Source: Christensenella sp. UBA4626 (GTDB taxonomy: Bacteria > Bacillota > Clostridia > Christensenellales > UBA1242). Taken from it: a stretch of 40,600 nucleotides of DNA. Below the pieces are notes generated by a model. The model had not been told where the DNA came from. It worked only from the letters and a program-made list of their open reading frames with translations, and ran no database searches. This document shows, piece by piece, positions 21,751 through 29,740 of this stretch (positions are counted from its first letter, which is position 1; every line of letters begins with the position of its first letter). The position numbers and the translations under genes are program-made. The stretch is from positions 1 to 40,600 of the forward strand of contig DHNC01000005.1 in assembly GCA_002406115.1 (NCBI GenBank), given 5' to 3'.

Positions 21751-23061
21751 ATGACAAACGATCAAAAAATGAATCAATATATGCAACGGAATGTTAAACT
21801 CTTCCCAACTTTTCTGGCACTAACTTGGGATGTCTTGTTTGTGTGGACAATTTCAACAATGTTTTTCACCACTCAAAAAGGCTTGTCATATTCTCAAGTT
21901 GTGTTGCTGGATTCGGTGCTTATGTTGATGGGCTGTGTTTTATGCATCCCGCTGACAAGGCTGTTTAGGAAGGTCAATTCGGTCAGAGCATCGCAAATTG
22001 GTTCGCTTGGATATGCGGTATACTTGTTGCTTTGCATATTTGGCACAAACTTTGCAACTTTTATCTTGGCACAATACTTTATGGCGTCTGCCTACATTAT
22101 ATGCGGCATAAAGGGCAATGGGATACTCACCAAAAGTTTAAATTTGTTGAACAAGGACAGCGATTACGACCGCATTTACGGCAAAGGCATGAGCATTTTG
22201 TACACAACTGAGGCTATCGGTGCGGTGCTGATTACATATGTGTATAACTGGCAACCTTATGCGGCGTATTGGATTTCTTTTGGCGTGGTTGTGTTTGTGT
22301 TCTTTTACGGATTTTTGTTTGTTACGCCAGAAAAATTTCAGCAAAAAAACATTGTTGTGGCGGCAAAAGAGGAAAAACCTGAAAAGAAAAAGGGCAATTC
22401 ATATTCCCGCATATTTAAATCCTCGTTCTTTGTGTGTCTGCTGGTCTATATGTTTTTGATAAGAGGGGCAACTTCAATTGTAAACAACAATTTTAAAATG
22501 TATTTGCAACAAATCACCGAAATGGGATTTTTGCCAGTTGTGTTATTTGGATATATCTACGCTGGGGGCAAACTTTTAACCGCAATTTCAAGCAAATTTC
22601 AATTTAAATTCAACCTCAAATTTAATGTGAGGAGCGTGATTATCTTCACTGTGTCGCTTATATTGTCATTCTTCCTTGCGGGCGTGATTGCCATGACAAT
22701 GCCTGTGAACTGGGTTTCGGTTACATTGATTATCGTTATATCCTATGTTCAAATGTGCATATGTACGCCTTGCCGGATTTTTGTGAACAACTATATGCAA
22801 GTGTGCATTCCGCCGCAGGACATCGAAACCGCTTATTCGGTGAGGACAATGGTTGAATATCTCGGCTACGGACTGATAAGTGCAATGTATTCAGCGTTGC
22901 TTACTGGATTTAACAACAACTATGGCTTGGTGTCGGTCGTCTATATGGCGATTTTGACAATCCCTTTGATTATTTCCATGATTTTGTTTATCAAAAGCCT
23001 TATCAAAAAACATACTCAAAAATTTACAATCATCAAGCCGGAATACACTTCGTATGAATAA
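21751..23061 (+). CDS. MFS transporter
   Basis: 436 aa from the ATG at 21751; the ATG at 21742 overlaps the predicted -10 box. About twelve hydrophobic segments split by a Lys/Glu-rich cytoplasmic loop (KEEKPEKKKGNSYS, near 210-225), the 6+6 layout of the major facilitator superfamily. PLTRLFRKVNSVRASQIGSLGYAVYL fits the loop 2-3 region (motif A replaced by a basic TRLFRK). Substrate unknown; no linked pathway. Predicted leaderless. Convergent with the DUF308 gene and shares its terminator. Confidence 0.8.
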   Translation: MTNDQKMNQYMQRNVKLFPTFLALTWDVLFVWTISTMFFTTQKGLSYSQVVLLDSVLMLMGCVLCIPLTRLFRKVNSVRASQIGSLGYAVYLLLCIFGTNFATFILAQYFMASAYIICGIKGNGILTKSLNLLNKDSDYDRIYGKGMSILYTTEAIGAVLITYVYNWQPYAAYWISFGVVVFVFFYGFLFVTPEKFQQKNIVVAAKEEKPEKKKGNSYSRIFKSSFFVCLLVYMFLIRGATSIVNNNFKMYLQQITEMGFLPVVLFGYIYAGGKLLTAISSKFQFKFNLKFNVRSVIIFTVSLILSFFLAGVIAMTMPVNWVSVTLIIVISYVQMCICTPCRIFVNNYMQVCIPPQDIETAYSVRTMVEYLGYGLISAMYSALLTGFNNNYGLVSVVYMAILTIPLIISMILFIKSLIKKHTQKFTIIKPEYTSYE

Positions 23062-23204
23062 CTTGTCGGCTAAGATAGTGTTTAAAAGGGTTTATGAATT
23101 TAAAATGGCTATTAACAATAGACAATCTGTGCAAAATCCTTTGACTGCGATTTGATTTGGCAATAGGGCGATGCAAATGTTGCAATTGTTGGTGGCGGAT
23201 AAGA

Positions 23205-23249
23205 AAAAACCTTACATCTAATTAAGTTGCATGATGTAAGGCTTTTTTG
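23205..23249. terminator. Bidirectional terminator
   Basis: CCTTACATC (23210-23218) pairs with GATGTAAGG (23233-23241), flanked by A6 and T6. The 270-base gap 23062-23334 holds nothing else that I see. Confidence 0.88.
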
Positions 23250-23334
23250 TATGCTACAAATTAAATTTTAAGCATGATTTAAATAAATTGCTTACTTAAA
23301 TCTATCTAGTTTTTTCACCAACTAAAATTTTGGT

Positions 23335-23916
23335 TTACAAAACAATGTCGTCATCTTTGCTTGATGTAATCATCTTTTTTGCTTGTTTGATTTTGTGGCT
23401 GAACACGCAAGTGATAACAAATTGTTTGATGCCTTCGATAATGAGGGAAACGCCAGCGAAAATCATAACAGTTTCAAAGTTTGAGAACATAACAGCGGCG
23501 CCCAAGCAAGCGGTCAAAACTGACAAGATGAACATCCAAGGCCAGCCTTTAACTTTGGCACGTGCGCAATAAATGCTGTCGCTTATAGATGAGATTGAGT
23601 CAATGAGAATGAACAAGCCGAACAAAACTGTCAAAATGCTTTGAATGGCGTTAGGGTAGATAAGGCAGAATATGCCAAGGGTGATTGCGACAACGGCTGA
23701 GATTAAAAGATGTTCACCAAACAATCTTTCCACTGTGAAATATCTGACAATCAGCGCAACACCAGTTGCCAAAAGTGAAACACCAAAAACAATGCAAAGC
23801 ACATCGCCAGATTGGTCAGGCAAGGCAACGCAAAGTATACCAACAGCGACAGTTAAAATTGCAATAAGCAAACTGTCCCATTTGATTTTTTTAAAAAAAC
23901 TTTTTATTTCTTCCAT
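23335..23916 (-). CDS. DUF308/HdeD-like membrane protein
   Basis: 193 aa with six transmembrane segments in three pairs, separated by short loops (YFTVERLFGEHLL, CARAKVKGWPW), and a charged C-terminal tail (KQAKKMITSSKDDDIVL). The alternating pattern LLIAILTVAVGILCVALP, FGVSLLATGVALIVRYF, ISAVVAITLGIFCLIYP is that of the HdeD/DUF308 family, whose role is poorly defined (acid stress in enterobacteria). AGGAGA precedes the ATG. Own promoter; downstream of and codirectional with the tetR gene but separated by 160 bases. Confidence 0.8.
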   Translation of the reverse strand: MEEIKSFFKKIKWDSLLIAILTVAVGILCVALPDQSGDVLCIVFGVSLLATGVALIVRYFTVERLFGEHLLISAVVAITLGIFCLIYPNAIQSILTVLFGLFILIDSISSISDSIYCARAKVKGWPWMFILSVLTACLGAAVMFSNFETVMIFAGVSLIIEGIKQFVITCVFSHKIKQAKKMITSSKDDDIVL

Positions 23917-23946
23917 AGATTTCTCCTATTTTGAATTTACTTTAAC

Positions 23947-23976
23947 ATTTTACAAGATTGATTTTTGATTTGTCAA
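23947..23976 (-). promoter_or_regulatory. Promoter of DUF308 gene
   Basis: Minus strand TTGACA (23971-23976), 18 bases, TAAAAT (23947-23952). Confidence 0.75.
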
Positions 23977-24075
23977 ACAAATCATCCTTTGTGCTTTTTA
24001 AATTTATTTTGAAATATAGACAAAATTTTATACGCACATTTTTGCTTTTAAATAGCGTAAATGTTTAATTTTGTT

Positions 24076-24660
24076 TTATCTTTTTATGTAATTTTTTTCA
24101 TCAAGCAAGATGCTAAAATATTTTAAAAGTTCTTCCTTCGAACATGGGGAAGGGGATTGAAGCCAGTTTAAGCCAAGATTTGTTATGCCACCACTAAAAA
24201 AGTCGGTAAGCACGTTGATTGGGATTAAATAATTGTCCTTATACTGATTTTTGCTGGTTAAATATTGGATGCTTCTTTTGATTGTTGTCATAATCAGTTC
24301 GGTTGCTTTTTCAAATCTGTTTTGGTTTAAAATTAGCAGCAATTTGCTTTTGTGCTCTTCCACAAAATCCAGCACTTTGGATATAAGTGTCATGTACATT
24401 TCTTGCGGGCAAGAATATGTTTCTTTTTCCACAACCGAATTGAACAATTCCTCTTTTATTGAGTCGATTGTGTATTGCAACAAATGGTCTTTATCCTCAA
24501 AATGATTGTAGAATGTGGCACGATGAACCATTGCTTTGTCGCATATGTCAAGCACGCTGATTTTTTCATATGGGGTGACTTCAAGCAGGTCAAAAAGTGC
24601 CTTTGAAAGCAATTTGCGGGTACGTTTTACCCTTAAATCTTCTTTATATGCGTCTTTCAT
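24076..24660 (-). CDS. TetR/AcrR family repressor
   Basis: 194 aa from the ATG at 24660, which has AAAGGAGG six bases upstream; the longer frame to 24684 would swallow that RBS. N-terminal HTH: RTRKLLSKALFDLLEVTPYEKISVLDICDKAMVHRATFYNHFEDKDHLL, the standard TetR motif (ATFYNHF). The C-terminal ligand domain is of the DhaS-like type (LTDFFSGGITNLGLNWLQSP). The promoter overlaps an inverted repeat and a second perfect one lies 19 bp upstream, so autorepression is likely. Target transporter or enzyme unclear; the DUF308 gene is the nearest candidate. Confidence 0.9.
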   Translation of the reverse strand: MKDAYKEDLRVKRTRKLLSKALFDLLEVTPYEKISVLDICDKAMVHRATFYNHFEDKDHLLQYTIDSIKEELFNSVVEKETYSCPQEMYMTLISKVLDFVEEHKSKLLLILNQNRFEKATELIMTTIKRSIQYLTSKNQYKDNYLIPINVLTDFFSGGITNLGLNWLQSPSPCSKEELLKYFSILLDEKNYIKR

Positions 24661-24708
24661 TTTACCTCCTTTGTTAAATTTCATAATTTTTATCTTATGA
24701 TTATCCCG

Positions 24709-24756
24709 ATTTTATCAATTATCTAGACAATTGTCAACAAAATAGACATATGTCTA
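24709..24756 (-). promoter_or_regulatory. tetR promoter with two TAGACA-type operators
   Basis: Minus strand TTGACA (24732-24737), 17 bases, TAAAAT (24709-24714). TAGACATATGTCTA (24743-24756) is a perfect palindrome and TAGACAATTGTCAA (24724-24737) a near copy overlapping the -35; spacing 19 bp. Confidence 0.8.
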
Positions 24757-24991
24757 ATAAAATTATAAAAATTCATAGCAAACGACTATTAAAATGCAGT
24801 TTTTGTACAAAATAAATTAAATCTATAAAAAAGAAGGCAAATAATTGAAAAATGACAACTAAAAATTCATGCAAAATTTTTTAGATGAGCAAAAAATGTT
24901 GTTTTTTTTGTTTTTTATTGTTATCATATAATTAGATTTAAATCATTTAGGTAACTTTGCTTTTTGTATTTTTAAATAGGGGGATATTGTA
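24757..24991 (+). promoter_or_regulatory. Upstream region of the repeat lipoprotein
   Basis: AT-rich, no gene. Holds one TTTTGTACAAAA palindrome (24801-24812) and a TATAAT -10 (24927-24932) with only a poor TTTTTG -35, about 60 bases before the start codon. Very short reading frames here lack ribosome binding sites. Confidence 0.5.
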
Positions 24992-26257
24992 ATGACAAAA
25001 AGGAAAACGCTTTTAAGTTTTGTTTTGGCAATAAGTTTTGTGCTTCCTGCCGTATTTTTGTTTACTGCTTGCAACCACAATCACAAATTTAGCGATAAAT
25101 GGAGTATGTCAGCAACCGAACACTGGCACGAATGCACCAACAAATTTTGCAATGAGGTGAAAGACAAAGGTGAACACATAAGGTCAACCGACTGGGTGGT
25201 TACAAAACAACCAACCTGTACTGAGGCGGGCGAAAAACAAATTTTGTGCACAGTTTGTGGATATACTTTTGAATCTCAAGTTATTCCCGCAACTGGGCAT
25301 GAATATGAAGAGCCAACATATGTGTGGTCAGAATATTACACCAAATGCGTTGCAAAAAGGACTTGTTTGCACGACGGCAGCCACATTGAAGAAGCACCAG
25401 ACAAAATTGAAAAAACTGTTTTGCAAAAATTGACTTGCACACAAGATGAATATAGCAACGTTTTGGCAATTTTCAACAAGGAAGGCTTTGTTGACCAAAT
25501 GGTGCAAAATGTTAAAACTGCCGAAAAACTTGGGCATGATTATGAAATCGTTTACACTTGGAATGATGACTATTCAAAATGTTCCGCTGTGGCAACTTGC
25601 ATACGTGACGATGATGAAATTACAGGTGAGGCAACAATAACCTCAGAAGTAACTCAACCTCTTGATTGCGAACAAGATGAAATCACAACCTACACAGCAA
25701 CATTTGAAAACGATGTATTTAAGACCCAAACAAAAGAAAAGGTTACTGCTGAAAAGACTGGTCATGATTACGATGAACCGATTTATGAGTGGAACGAAGA
25801 TTATTCCTCTTGCGTGGCAAAATTGATTTGCAAAAACAACAATCATCACGTAATTTCTGAACAAGGCGTGGTTACAAGCGTGGTTACAAGCGAACCAGAT
25901 TGCGATCATCCTCAATATTCAACCGTTACTGCAACTTTTGAAGGAACCGAGTATGGCTTTGAAACTCAGGTTGTGACCGAAGTTCCAACAGCACCAAACA
26001 TTGGACACAATTTTGGCGAGCCGGTTTATACTTGGAGCGACGACTTTACAACTTGCACAGCAACTCGTGTTTGTTTGACCGATAGTTCTCACGTTGAAAC
26101 CGAAACCGTAACGGCAGTCAGAACCGTTGTTCAGGAAGCATCTTTGGATGGCGACGAATTATCAACTTTTGTTGCAGATTTCTCAAACACCGCATTTAAA
26201 CGCCAAAAACAAGAAAATGTTAAAACCGGCGACAGATTGAGTGCTTCACAAGGCTAA
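24992..26257 (+). CDS. Lipoprotein with four tandem Cys/Trp repeats
   Basis: 421 aa. Signal peptide MTKRKTLLSFVLAISFVLPAV with lipobox LFTAC, Cys27 lipidated. Residues 28-100 hold paired Cys/His motifs (HWHECTNKFCNEV, CTEAGEKQILCTVCGY). Then four repeats of about 76-81 residues begin at 102, 181, 257 and 338, each of the form GHxYxxPxYxWxxDYxxCxAxxxCxxxxxH, then a ThrVal-rich strand region with ATFxxxxF. Each repeat has two or three Cys. Such repeats occur in surface proteins of gut Clostridia; function unknown. GGGGGA RBS. Followed by a two-tier terminator. Confidence 0.85.
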   Translation: MTKRKTLLSFVLAISFVLPAVFLFTACNHNHKFSDKWSMSATEHWHECTNKFCNEVKDKGEHIRSTDWVVTKQPTCTEAGEKQILCTVCGYTFESQVIPATGHEYEEPTYVWSEYYTKCVAKRTCLHDGSHIEEAPDKIEKTVLQKLTCTQDEYSNVLAIFNKEGFVDQMVQNVKTAEKLGHDYEIVYTWNDDYSKCSAVATCIRDDDEITGEATITSEVTQPLDCEQDEITTYTATFENDVFKTQTKEKVTAEKTGHDYDEPIYEWNEDYSSCVAKLICKNNNHHVISEQGVVTSVVTSEPDCDHPQYSTVTATFEGTEYGFETQVVTEVPTAPNIGHNFGEPVYTWSDDFTTCTATRVCLTDSSHVETETVTAVRTVVQEASLDGDELSTFVADFSNTAFKRQKQENVKTGDRLSASQG

Positions 26258-26331
26258 ATTTGCTGACGTTTTGCTGAGTTTGCGAGGATATTGGCAATAA
26301 ATGTTTATCCTTTAAAAATTTGATTAAAAAT

Positions 26332-26385
26332 GGACTTGATTTTGTTTTGACCTCATAGGTGAGGCGATAAAACAAGTCCCTTTTT
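26332..26385 (+). terminator. Two-tier terminator
   Basis: Outer stem GGACTTG (26332-26338) with CAAGTCC (26373-26379); inner stem CCTCA (26351-26355) with TGAGG (26360-26364); then T5. The rest of the gap to the tRNA (26386-26579) shows nothing I can name. Confidence 0.8.
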
Positions 26386-26579
26386 CTTTTAAAAGGCTTT
26401 AAATTGACGAGTTTGGGGATTGATGATTAAATTATTTATTTGCGGGTAATGATAGTTTATTTATTGTAACAGTTGCAAAATCTTTTAAACTAAAAAGCAA
26501 AGCGTTTTTCATTCTGTTTTGTTAAATTCAAGCAAAAGTCCGATTTTTAAATTTATTTGATAAAATTTTTGCAAATCTC

Positions 26580-26608
26580 TTGCCAAAAAATTTGCGATGT
26601 GGTATATT
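26580..26608 (+). promoter_or_regulatory. tRNA-Ser promoter
   Basis: TTGCCA (26580-26585), 17 bases, TATATT (26603-26608), 14 bases before the tRNA. Confidence 0.8.
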
Positions 26609-26622
26609 TTAACTATCAATAC

Positions 26623-26710
26623 GGAGGTTTGGCTGAGCGGTCTAAAGCACCGGTCTTGAAAACCGGCGAAGTGAAAGCTTCCTAGAGTTCGAATCTCTAA
26701 GCCTCCGCCA
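26623..26710 (+). tRNA. tRNA-Ser(UGA)
   Basis: Acceptor GGAGGTT with its complement in AAGCCTCC, D-arm GGCTGAGCGGTCTAAAGCACC, anticodon loop CTTGAAAAC (anticodon UGA), long variable arm CGAAGTGAAAGCTTCC, T-arm GAGTTCGAATCTC, encoded CCA. Promoter and terminator are both present, so it is a single-gene unit. Confidence 0.96.
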
Positions 26711-26718
26711 AAAAAATT

Positions 26719-26742
26719 GCACCCTCGATTGGGTGCTTTTTT
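26719..26742 (+). terminator. tRNA-Ser terminator
   Basis: GCACCC (26719-26724) pairs with GGGTGC (26731-26736), 6-base loop, T6. Confidence 0.9.
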
Positions 26743-26888
26743 GTTGCTCATTTTCAAAATTTTGTTTAATTATATAAATCGCAGGAGGCTTTGATATTGA
26801 GGCATTTTGGCTGCTTTGTTGGAATATTATATCACATTAATTATATTTTGTTCAAATAATAAAAATTGTTAATAGAATTCAACGATAA

Positions 26889-26936
26889 TTCCTTTTACGG
26901 AATACTAATGATTTCGTTCCTGAAATGGAATATAAT
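26889..26936. promoter_or_regulatory. Paired TTCC-N6-GGAATA operators and -10 box
   Basis: TTCCTTTTACGGAATA (26889-26904) and TTCCTGAAATGGAATA (26917-26932), 28 bp apart, each with TTCC/GGAA inverted arms. The second runs into TATAAT (26931-26936), the likely -10 of the repressor gene, six bases before ATG 26943. No good -35, so expression may need help or be low. Confidence 0.6.
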
Positions 26937-26942
26937 GAACAA

Positions 26943-27146
26943 ATGGAAAAGTTTGCAGAGAGATTAAAAGATTTAAGAACAGAAAAAGGATTGTCAATCC
27001 AAGGATTAAGCAAAGCCACAAAAATTGGGGTTGCTTCTATTTGTCGTTGGGAAAACTGCCAAGCAGATGTCAAAGGTACTCAACTTGTTATTCTAGCCAA
27101 GTTCTTTGATGTAACAATAGATTATTTAATGGGGTTGGAGGATTAG
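26943..27146 (+). CDS. XRE family repressor of the tRNA-Ser locus
   Basis: 67 aa from ATG 26943 (the frame opens at 26925, but that ATG lies inside the operator/-10 region). Cro/CI fold: EKFAERLKDLRTEKGLSIQGLSKATKIGVASICRWENCQADV, then LVILAKFFDVTIDYLMGLED. Similar in layout to the XRE proteins at 219 and 10869. No Shine-Dalgarno; leaderless start predicted. Four bases separate it from the nuclease gene, so they form one operon and the repressor probably limits expression of the nuclease through the operator pair upstream. Confidence 0.8.
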   Translation: MEKFAERLKDLRTEKGLSIQGLSKATKIGVASICRWENCQADVKGTQLVILAKFFDVTIDYLMGLED

Positions 27147-27149
27147 TAA

Positions 27150-27881
27150 ATGATAAAAGATTATGAAATTGAAGATAACAAATGTGTTGTCTGTGGTAAT
27201 GAGAGTAATAAACCTTTATGTGCATCATGCTATAATAGTTATAGAAGATTTTATAATGAGGGAGAAAATTTGTCTTATTGCAATAAAAATATTAGATATG
27301 CTATGTTAAAGTTATTTGCTCATTTTGATTTGTTAGAAGATGATGGTGTCGATGGCGATAAAACAGGTTTTTTAATTGATTTTGCACAAATGATTAGACC
27401 TTTGGTAGAAGATGAATATTATTTAAATGAAAGTGAAGATAAGTTAATTATTAAAGAATTACAATTGGAAAATAAAAAGTTGAGAGAACAACTTCAAAAC
27501 AATAACGATTCTGAAAATGATGAAAATTCTGACCCCCGAAAGAAATGGCCAGCAAAATACCGATGTCGTGACGGACATTACGTAAGAAGCCGTGCTGAAT
27601 TGCTAATTGACAACTGGCTGTTTGCCGAAGGCGTAAAGCATATTTATGAAAAACAGGTAACATTCCCTAACAATGATAAATGCTTGTGTGATTTTTATTT
27701 ACCCGATTTATCTGCTTATATTGAGTTTTGGGGTAAAACCGATGATTATTATGTTAAAAGAAAAAATATAAAGACATCACTTTATAAAACTTTGAAGAAT
27801 GTGAAACTTATTGAACTTGATGATAAATCATTGGAAAATTTAGATGATATCCTAGATGATTATATCTCTAATTTGCGTTAA
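27150..27881 (+). CDS. Zinc-ribbon PD-(D/E)XK nuclease-like protein
   Basis: 243 aa. N-terminal zinc ribbon Cys12, Cys15, Cys24, Cys27 (CVVCGN, LCASCY); helical middle with acidic coiled coil (about 95-125); C-terminal nuclease-like domain from 135: HYVRSRAELLIDNWL (Glu150), YEKQVTF, CDFYLPDLSAYIEFWG (Asp181, Glu192) and a downstream basic helix YVKRKNIKTSLYK. This order fits PD-(D/E)XK enzymes in which the Lys has shifted to the following helix (Lys204 or 208). TTA, AAT and AGA codons are frequent, more so than in housekeeping neighbours. Translated after the XRE gene with GGAGG just upstream. Possible restriction or defence role; not a family I can name. Confidence 0.75.
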   Translation: MIKDYEIEDNKCVVCGNESNKPLCASCYNSYRRFYNEGENLSYCNKNIRYAMLKLFAHFDLLEDDGVDGDKTGFLIDFAQMIRPLVEDEYYLNESEDKLIIKELQLENKKLREQLQNNNDSENDENSDPRKKWPAKYRCRDGHYVRSRAELLIDNWLFAEGVKHIYEKQVTFPNNDKCLCDFYLPDLSAYIEFWGKTDDYYVKRKNIKTSLYKTLKNVKLIELDDKSLENLDDILDDYISNLR

Positions 27882-28189
27882 CTGATTTTCTTAAAAACAT
27901 TATTAGGTGTGAGATTTTCAATATTTTCAATTATCATAATGAAGCGTTAGATATACAAAAATTATATCAAATTTTAATGACTAATCCTTTAACGAATCAT
28001 TTAATTATACAATGTAATAATTGTTTAGTCAGTAATGTTGATTAGCGAATATATTTCTTTTTATAATCCATTTAAATGGTTGAGTGTTGTATTGTTTTTG
28101 TTGAAAGGTGTGTTGGGAAGGTGGTATGAAGGAATTGTGGGGGATTGAAATGGTTTTGTTTGACAAACTGGCGTGCAAAATTGTAATAT
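27882..28189 (+). promoter_or_regulatory. Gene-free AT-rich stretch ending in lipoprotein promoter
   Basis: No terminator or gene seen in 27882-28150. TTGACA (28160-28165), 18 bases, TAATAT (28184-28189) drives the lipoprotein at 28216. Confidence 0.75.
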
Positions 28190-28215
28190 TAAAGTGAAAA
28201 CAAAAGGAGATTAAA

Positions 28216-28755
28216 ATGAAAAAATTTAGTAAAGCAATTTTGACGTTTGCACTTGTTTTGGTTTTGGCTCTTCCAGTGTTGTGCATCATAGGTTGCGGCA
28301 ACAATAGCAAAGCAAATCTTGTGCTTGACAAAATGGAGATTTACTTTAAAACATCGCCTGACATTAGAACCTATTCAAAGGTAAAAATCGGGGCTGTTAG
28401 TGGCAGCATTGACGGCAATGAAGCAGTGCTGGACAAAGAAGCACAAACCGAGTATGAATTTTGGAAAAAGAAATCTGGCGTAGTTACAACTTACACAGAA
28501 GAAACCCCATTGGTTTTGACAACTGACAGCACTGATGTTGAAGCCGGCTCAACCTTCACTTTGACATTAAATTCGCCAAAGGTTATCACTATTGACAGCG
28601 GCGTGGGAAGTAAACAATACGAGCGTGATGCTGTCAGCACTCATAGTTTTACAGTGCCTAATGAACAGGGTTATTCCAACGAATCATTACTTCATGAAGA
28701 TAGGACAACATCAGGATTTCTTATTTATATCAGATTTCACTTTTCAAGCAAATAA
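28216..28755 (+). CDS. Small lipoprotein
   Basis: 179 aa. Signal peptide MKKFSKAILTFALVLVLALP and lipobox CIIGC with Cys27. The mature part is beta-rich, with a Ser/Thr-rich segment TPLVLTTDSTDVEAGSTFTLTLNSPKV that looks like an immunoglobulin-type strand pair, and ends in LIYIRFHFSSK. No catalytic motif. AAAGGAG lies 7 bases before the ATG. Monocistronic, with strong promoter and terminator. Function unknown. Confidence 0.75.
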   Translation: MKKFSKAILTFALVLVLALPVLCIIGCGNNSKANLVLDKMEIYFKTSPDIRTYSKVKIGAVSGSIDGNEAVLDKEAQTEYEFWKKKSGVVTTYTEETPLVLTTDSTDVEAGSTFTLTLNSPKVITIDSGVGSKQYERDAVSTHSFTVPNEQGYSNESLLHEDRTTSGFLIYIRFHFSSK

Positions 28756-28764
28756 AGTTAAGCA

Positions 28765-28792
28765 AAAAAGTTTCCAAAACGGAAACTTTTTT
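28765..28792. terminator. Terminator of small lipoprotein gene
   Basis: AAAAAGTTTCC (28765-28775) pairs with GGAAACTTTTT (28781-28791), 5-base loop, T6. Confidence 0.9.
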
Positions 28793-28858
28793 GTTGCTAG
28801 TTTTGGTTTAAAAGCGTTGTGAATTTGTGATTTTTTATATGAAAAATGTTAAAAAATT

Positions 28859-29074
28859 TTATGCTAAAAGATAGATTAGTAGGATAAGCCAGTTGATGCG
28901 GCGAGAGGTGTTGATTGTGTTGCGGCGAGGTTGTAATTGGTCGGAAAGATATATTTTGGTTGTTGGGTTTTCTATATTTGTGAGCGTTATATTGCTTGAA
29001 TTTGAAATCGCAAAACTGCCACCACTTGGCATGGTTTGATGATAAGTTACAAACGCTTGATTGGATATATACAT
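28859..29074 (-). CDS. 71-aa protein resembling the start of DUF11-type surface proteins
   Basis: AAGGAG lies 6 bases before the ATG, so it is probably translated. Opens MYISNQAFVTYHQ and continues SFAISNSSNITLTNIENP, the N-terminal pattern of bacterial proteins with DUF11 repeats; the divergent gene at 29181 opens with a related pattern. The C terminus (RINWLILLIYLLA) is hydrophobic. No signal peptide. Either a small stand-alone component or the truncated N-terminal remnant of a larger DUF11 protein. Confidence 0.55.
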   Translation of the reverse strand: MYISNQAFVTYHQTMPSGGSFAISNSSNITLTNIENPTTKIYLSDQLQPRRNTINTSRRINWLILLIYLLA

Positions 29075-29180
29075 ATTTTCTCCTTAGTTATCTCATTTTA
29101 TTTTTCGCACCTTGCATTTGTTTGCATTTCACAACAAAACTTTTATTATCATAGAATGTTTTAGTGACAAAAGGAGGAAT

Positions 29181-29573
29181 ATGGCACAAATTAGTTTAGA
29201 AAATAAGGTTGATATAAACGGTCAATATGGGGACCCAGCATCTCCAATTGCGTTTTCAAGCAATACTGTAACAACAAACATCATTCAAGGCTTGTCCGTA
29301 ACAAAAGCGGCAGACAAAACGAACTGGGTTGATGGCCCATTGACTTACACTGTTGTGGTTGCAAACGAGTCGGGCAGCGCCATGACAACTGGCACACTTC
29401 AAGATAGTTTTAACACAACTTTGGTGGACTTTAACACAACCTATGGCGTGCAAATTGACGGATCAGCAACATCCAACTTCACTTACAATGATGGCTTGCT
29501 GACGATCACCTTGCCAGACCTTGAAACAGATAAACAATTGACAATCACTTTCCAAGTTACAAGAAAAACTTAA
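29181..29573 (+). CDS. DUF11-like single-domain protein without signal peptide
   Basis: 130 aa from ATG 29181 with AAAGGAGG upstream; an open frame reaching back to 29112 has no RBS. After an N-terminal strand region (ISLENKVDINGQYGDP), residues 35-128 form one DUF11-type beta domain: LSVTKAADKTNWVDGPLTYTVVVANESGSA, GTLQDSFNTTLVDF, LTITLPDLETDKQLTITFQVT. Such domains normally stand in cell-surface chains with a signal peptide and anchor; neither is present. Could be a spore surface or appendage subunit, by inference from the spore genes in the window. Confidence 0.75.
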   Translation: MAQISLENKVDINGQYGDPASPIAFSSNTVTTNIIQGLSVTKAADKTNWVDGPLTYTVVVANESGSAMTTGTLQDSFNTTLVDFNTTYGVQIDGSATSNFTYNDGLLTITLPDLETDKQLTITFQVTRKT

Positions 29574-29627
29574 AATTTACTTTAAACAAACTGCACAATC
29601 AGAAATGCATTTTGTTTAGCCTAAAAG

Positions 29628-29653
29628 AAAAGCAACGTTAAGTTGCTTTTTTT
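29628..29653 (+). terminator. Terminator of DUF11-like gene
   Basis: AAAAGCAAC (29628-29636) pairs with GTTGCTTTT (29642-29650), 5-base loop, T7. Confidence 0.85.
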
Positions 29654-29740
29654 GAATGTGACAGATTGAATTTATAAGGTGAAATAAAAAAGGTTTATTG
29701 GCAATTAAAAACTATATTTATCATCATTGTAAATAAATGC

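Noticed and set aside
26509..26757. 82-aa minus-strand frame across tRNA-Ser
   Set aside because: Runs through the tRNA and its terminator; cannot be a real gene.
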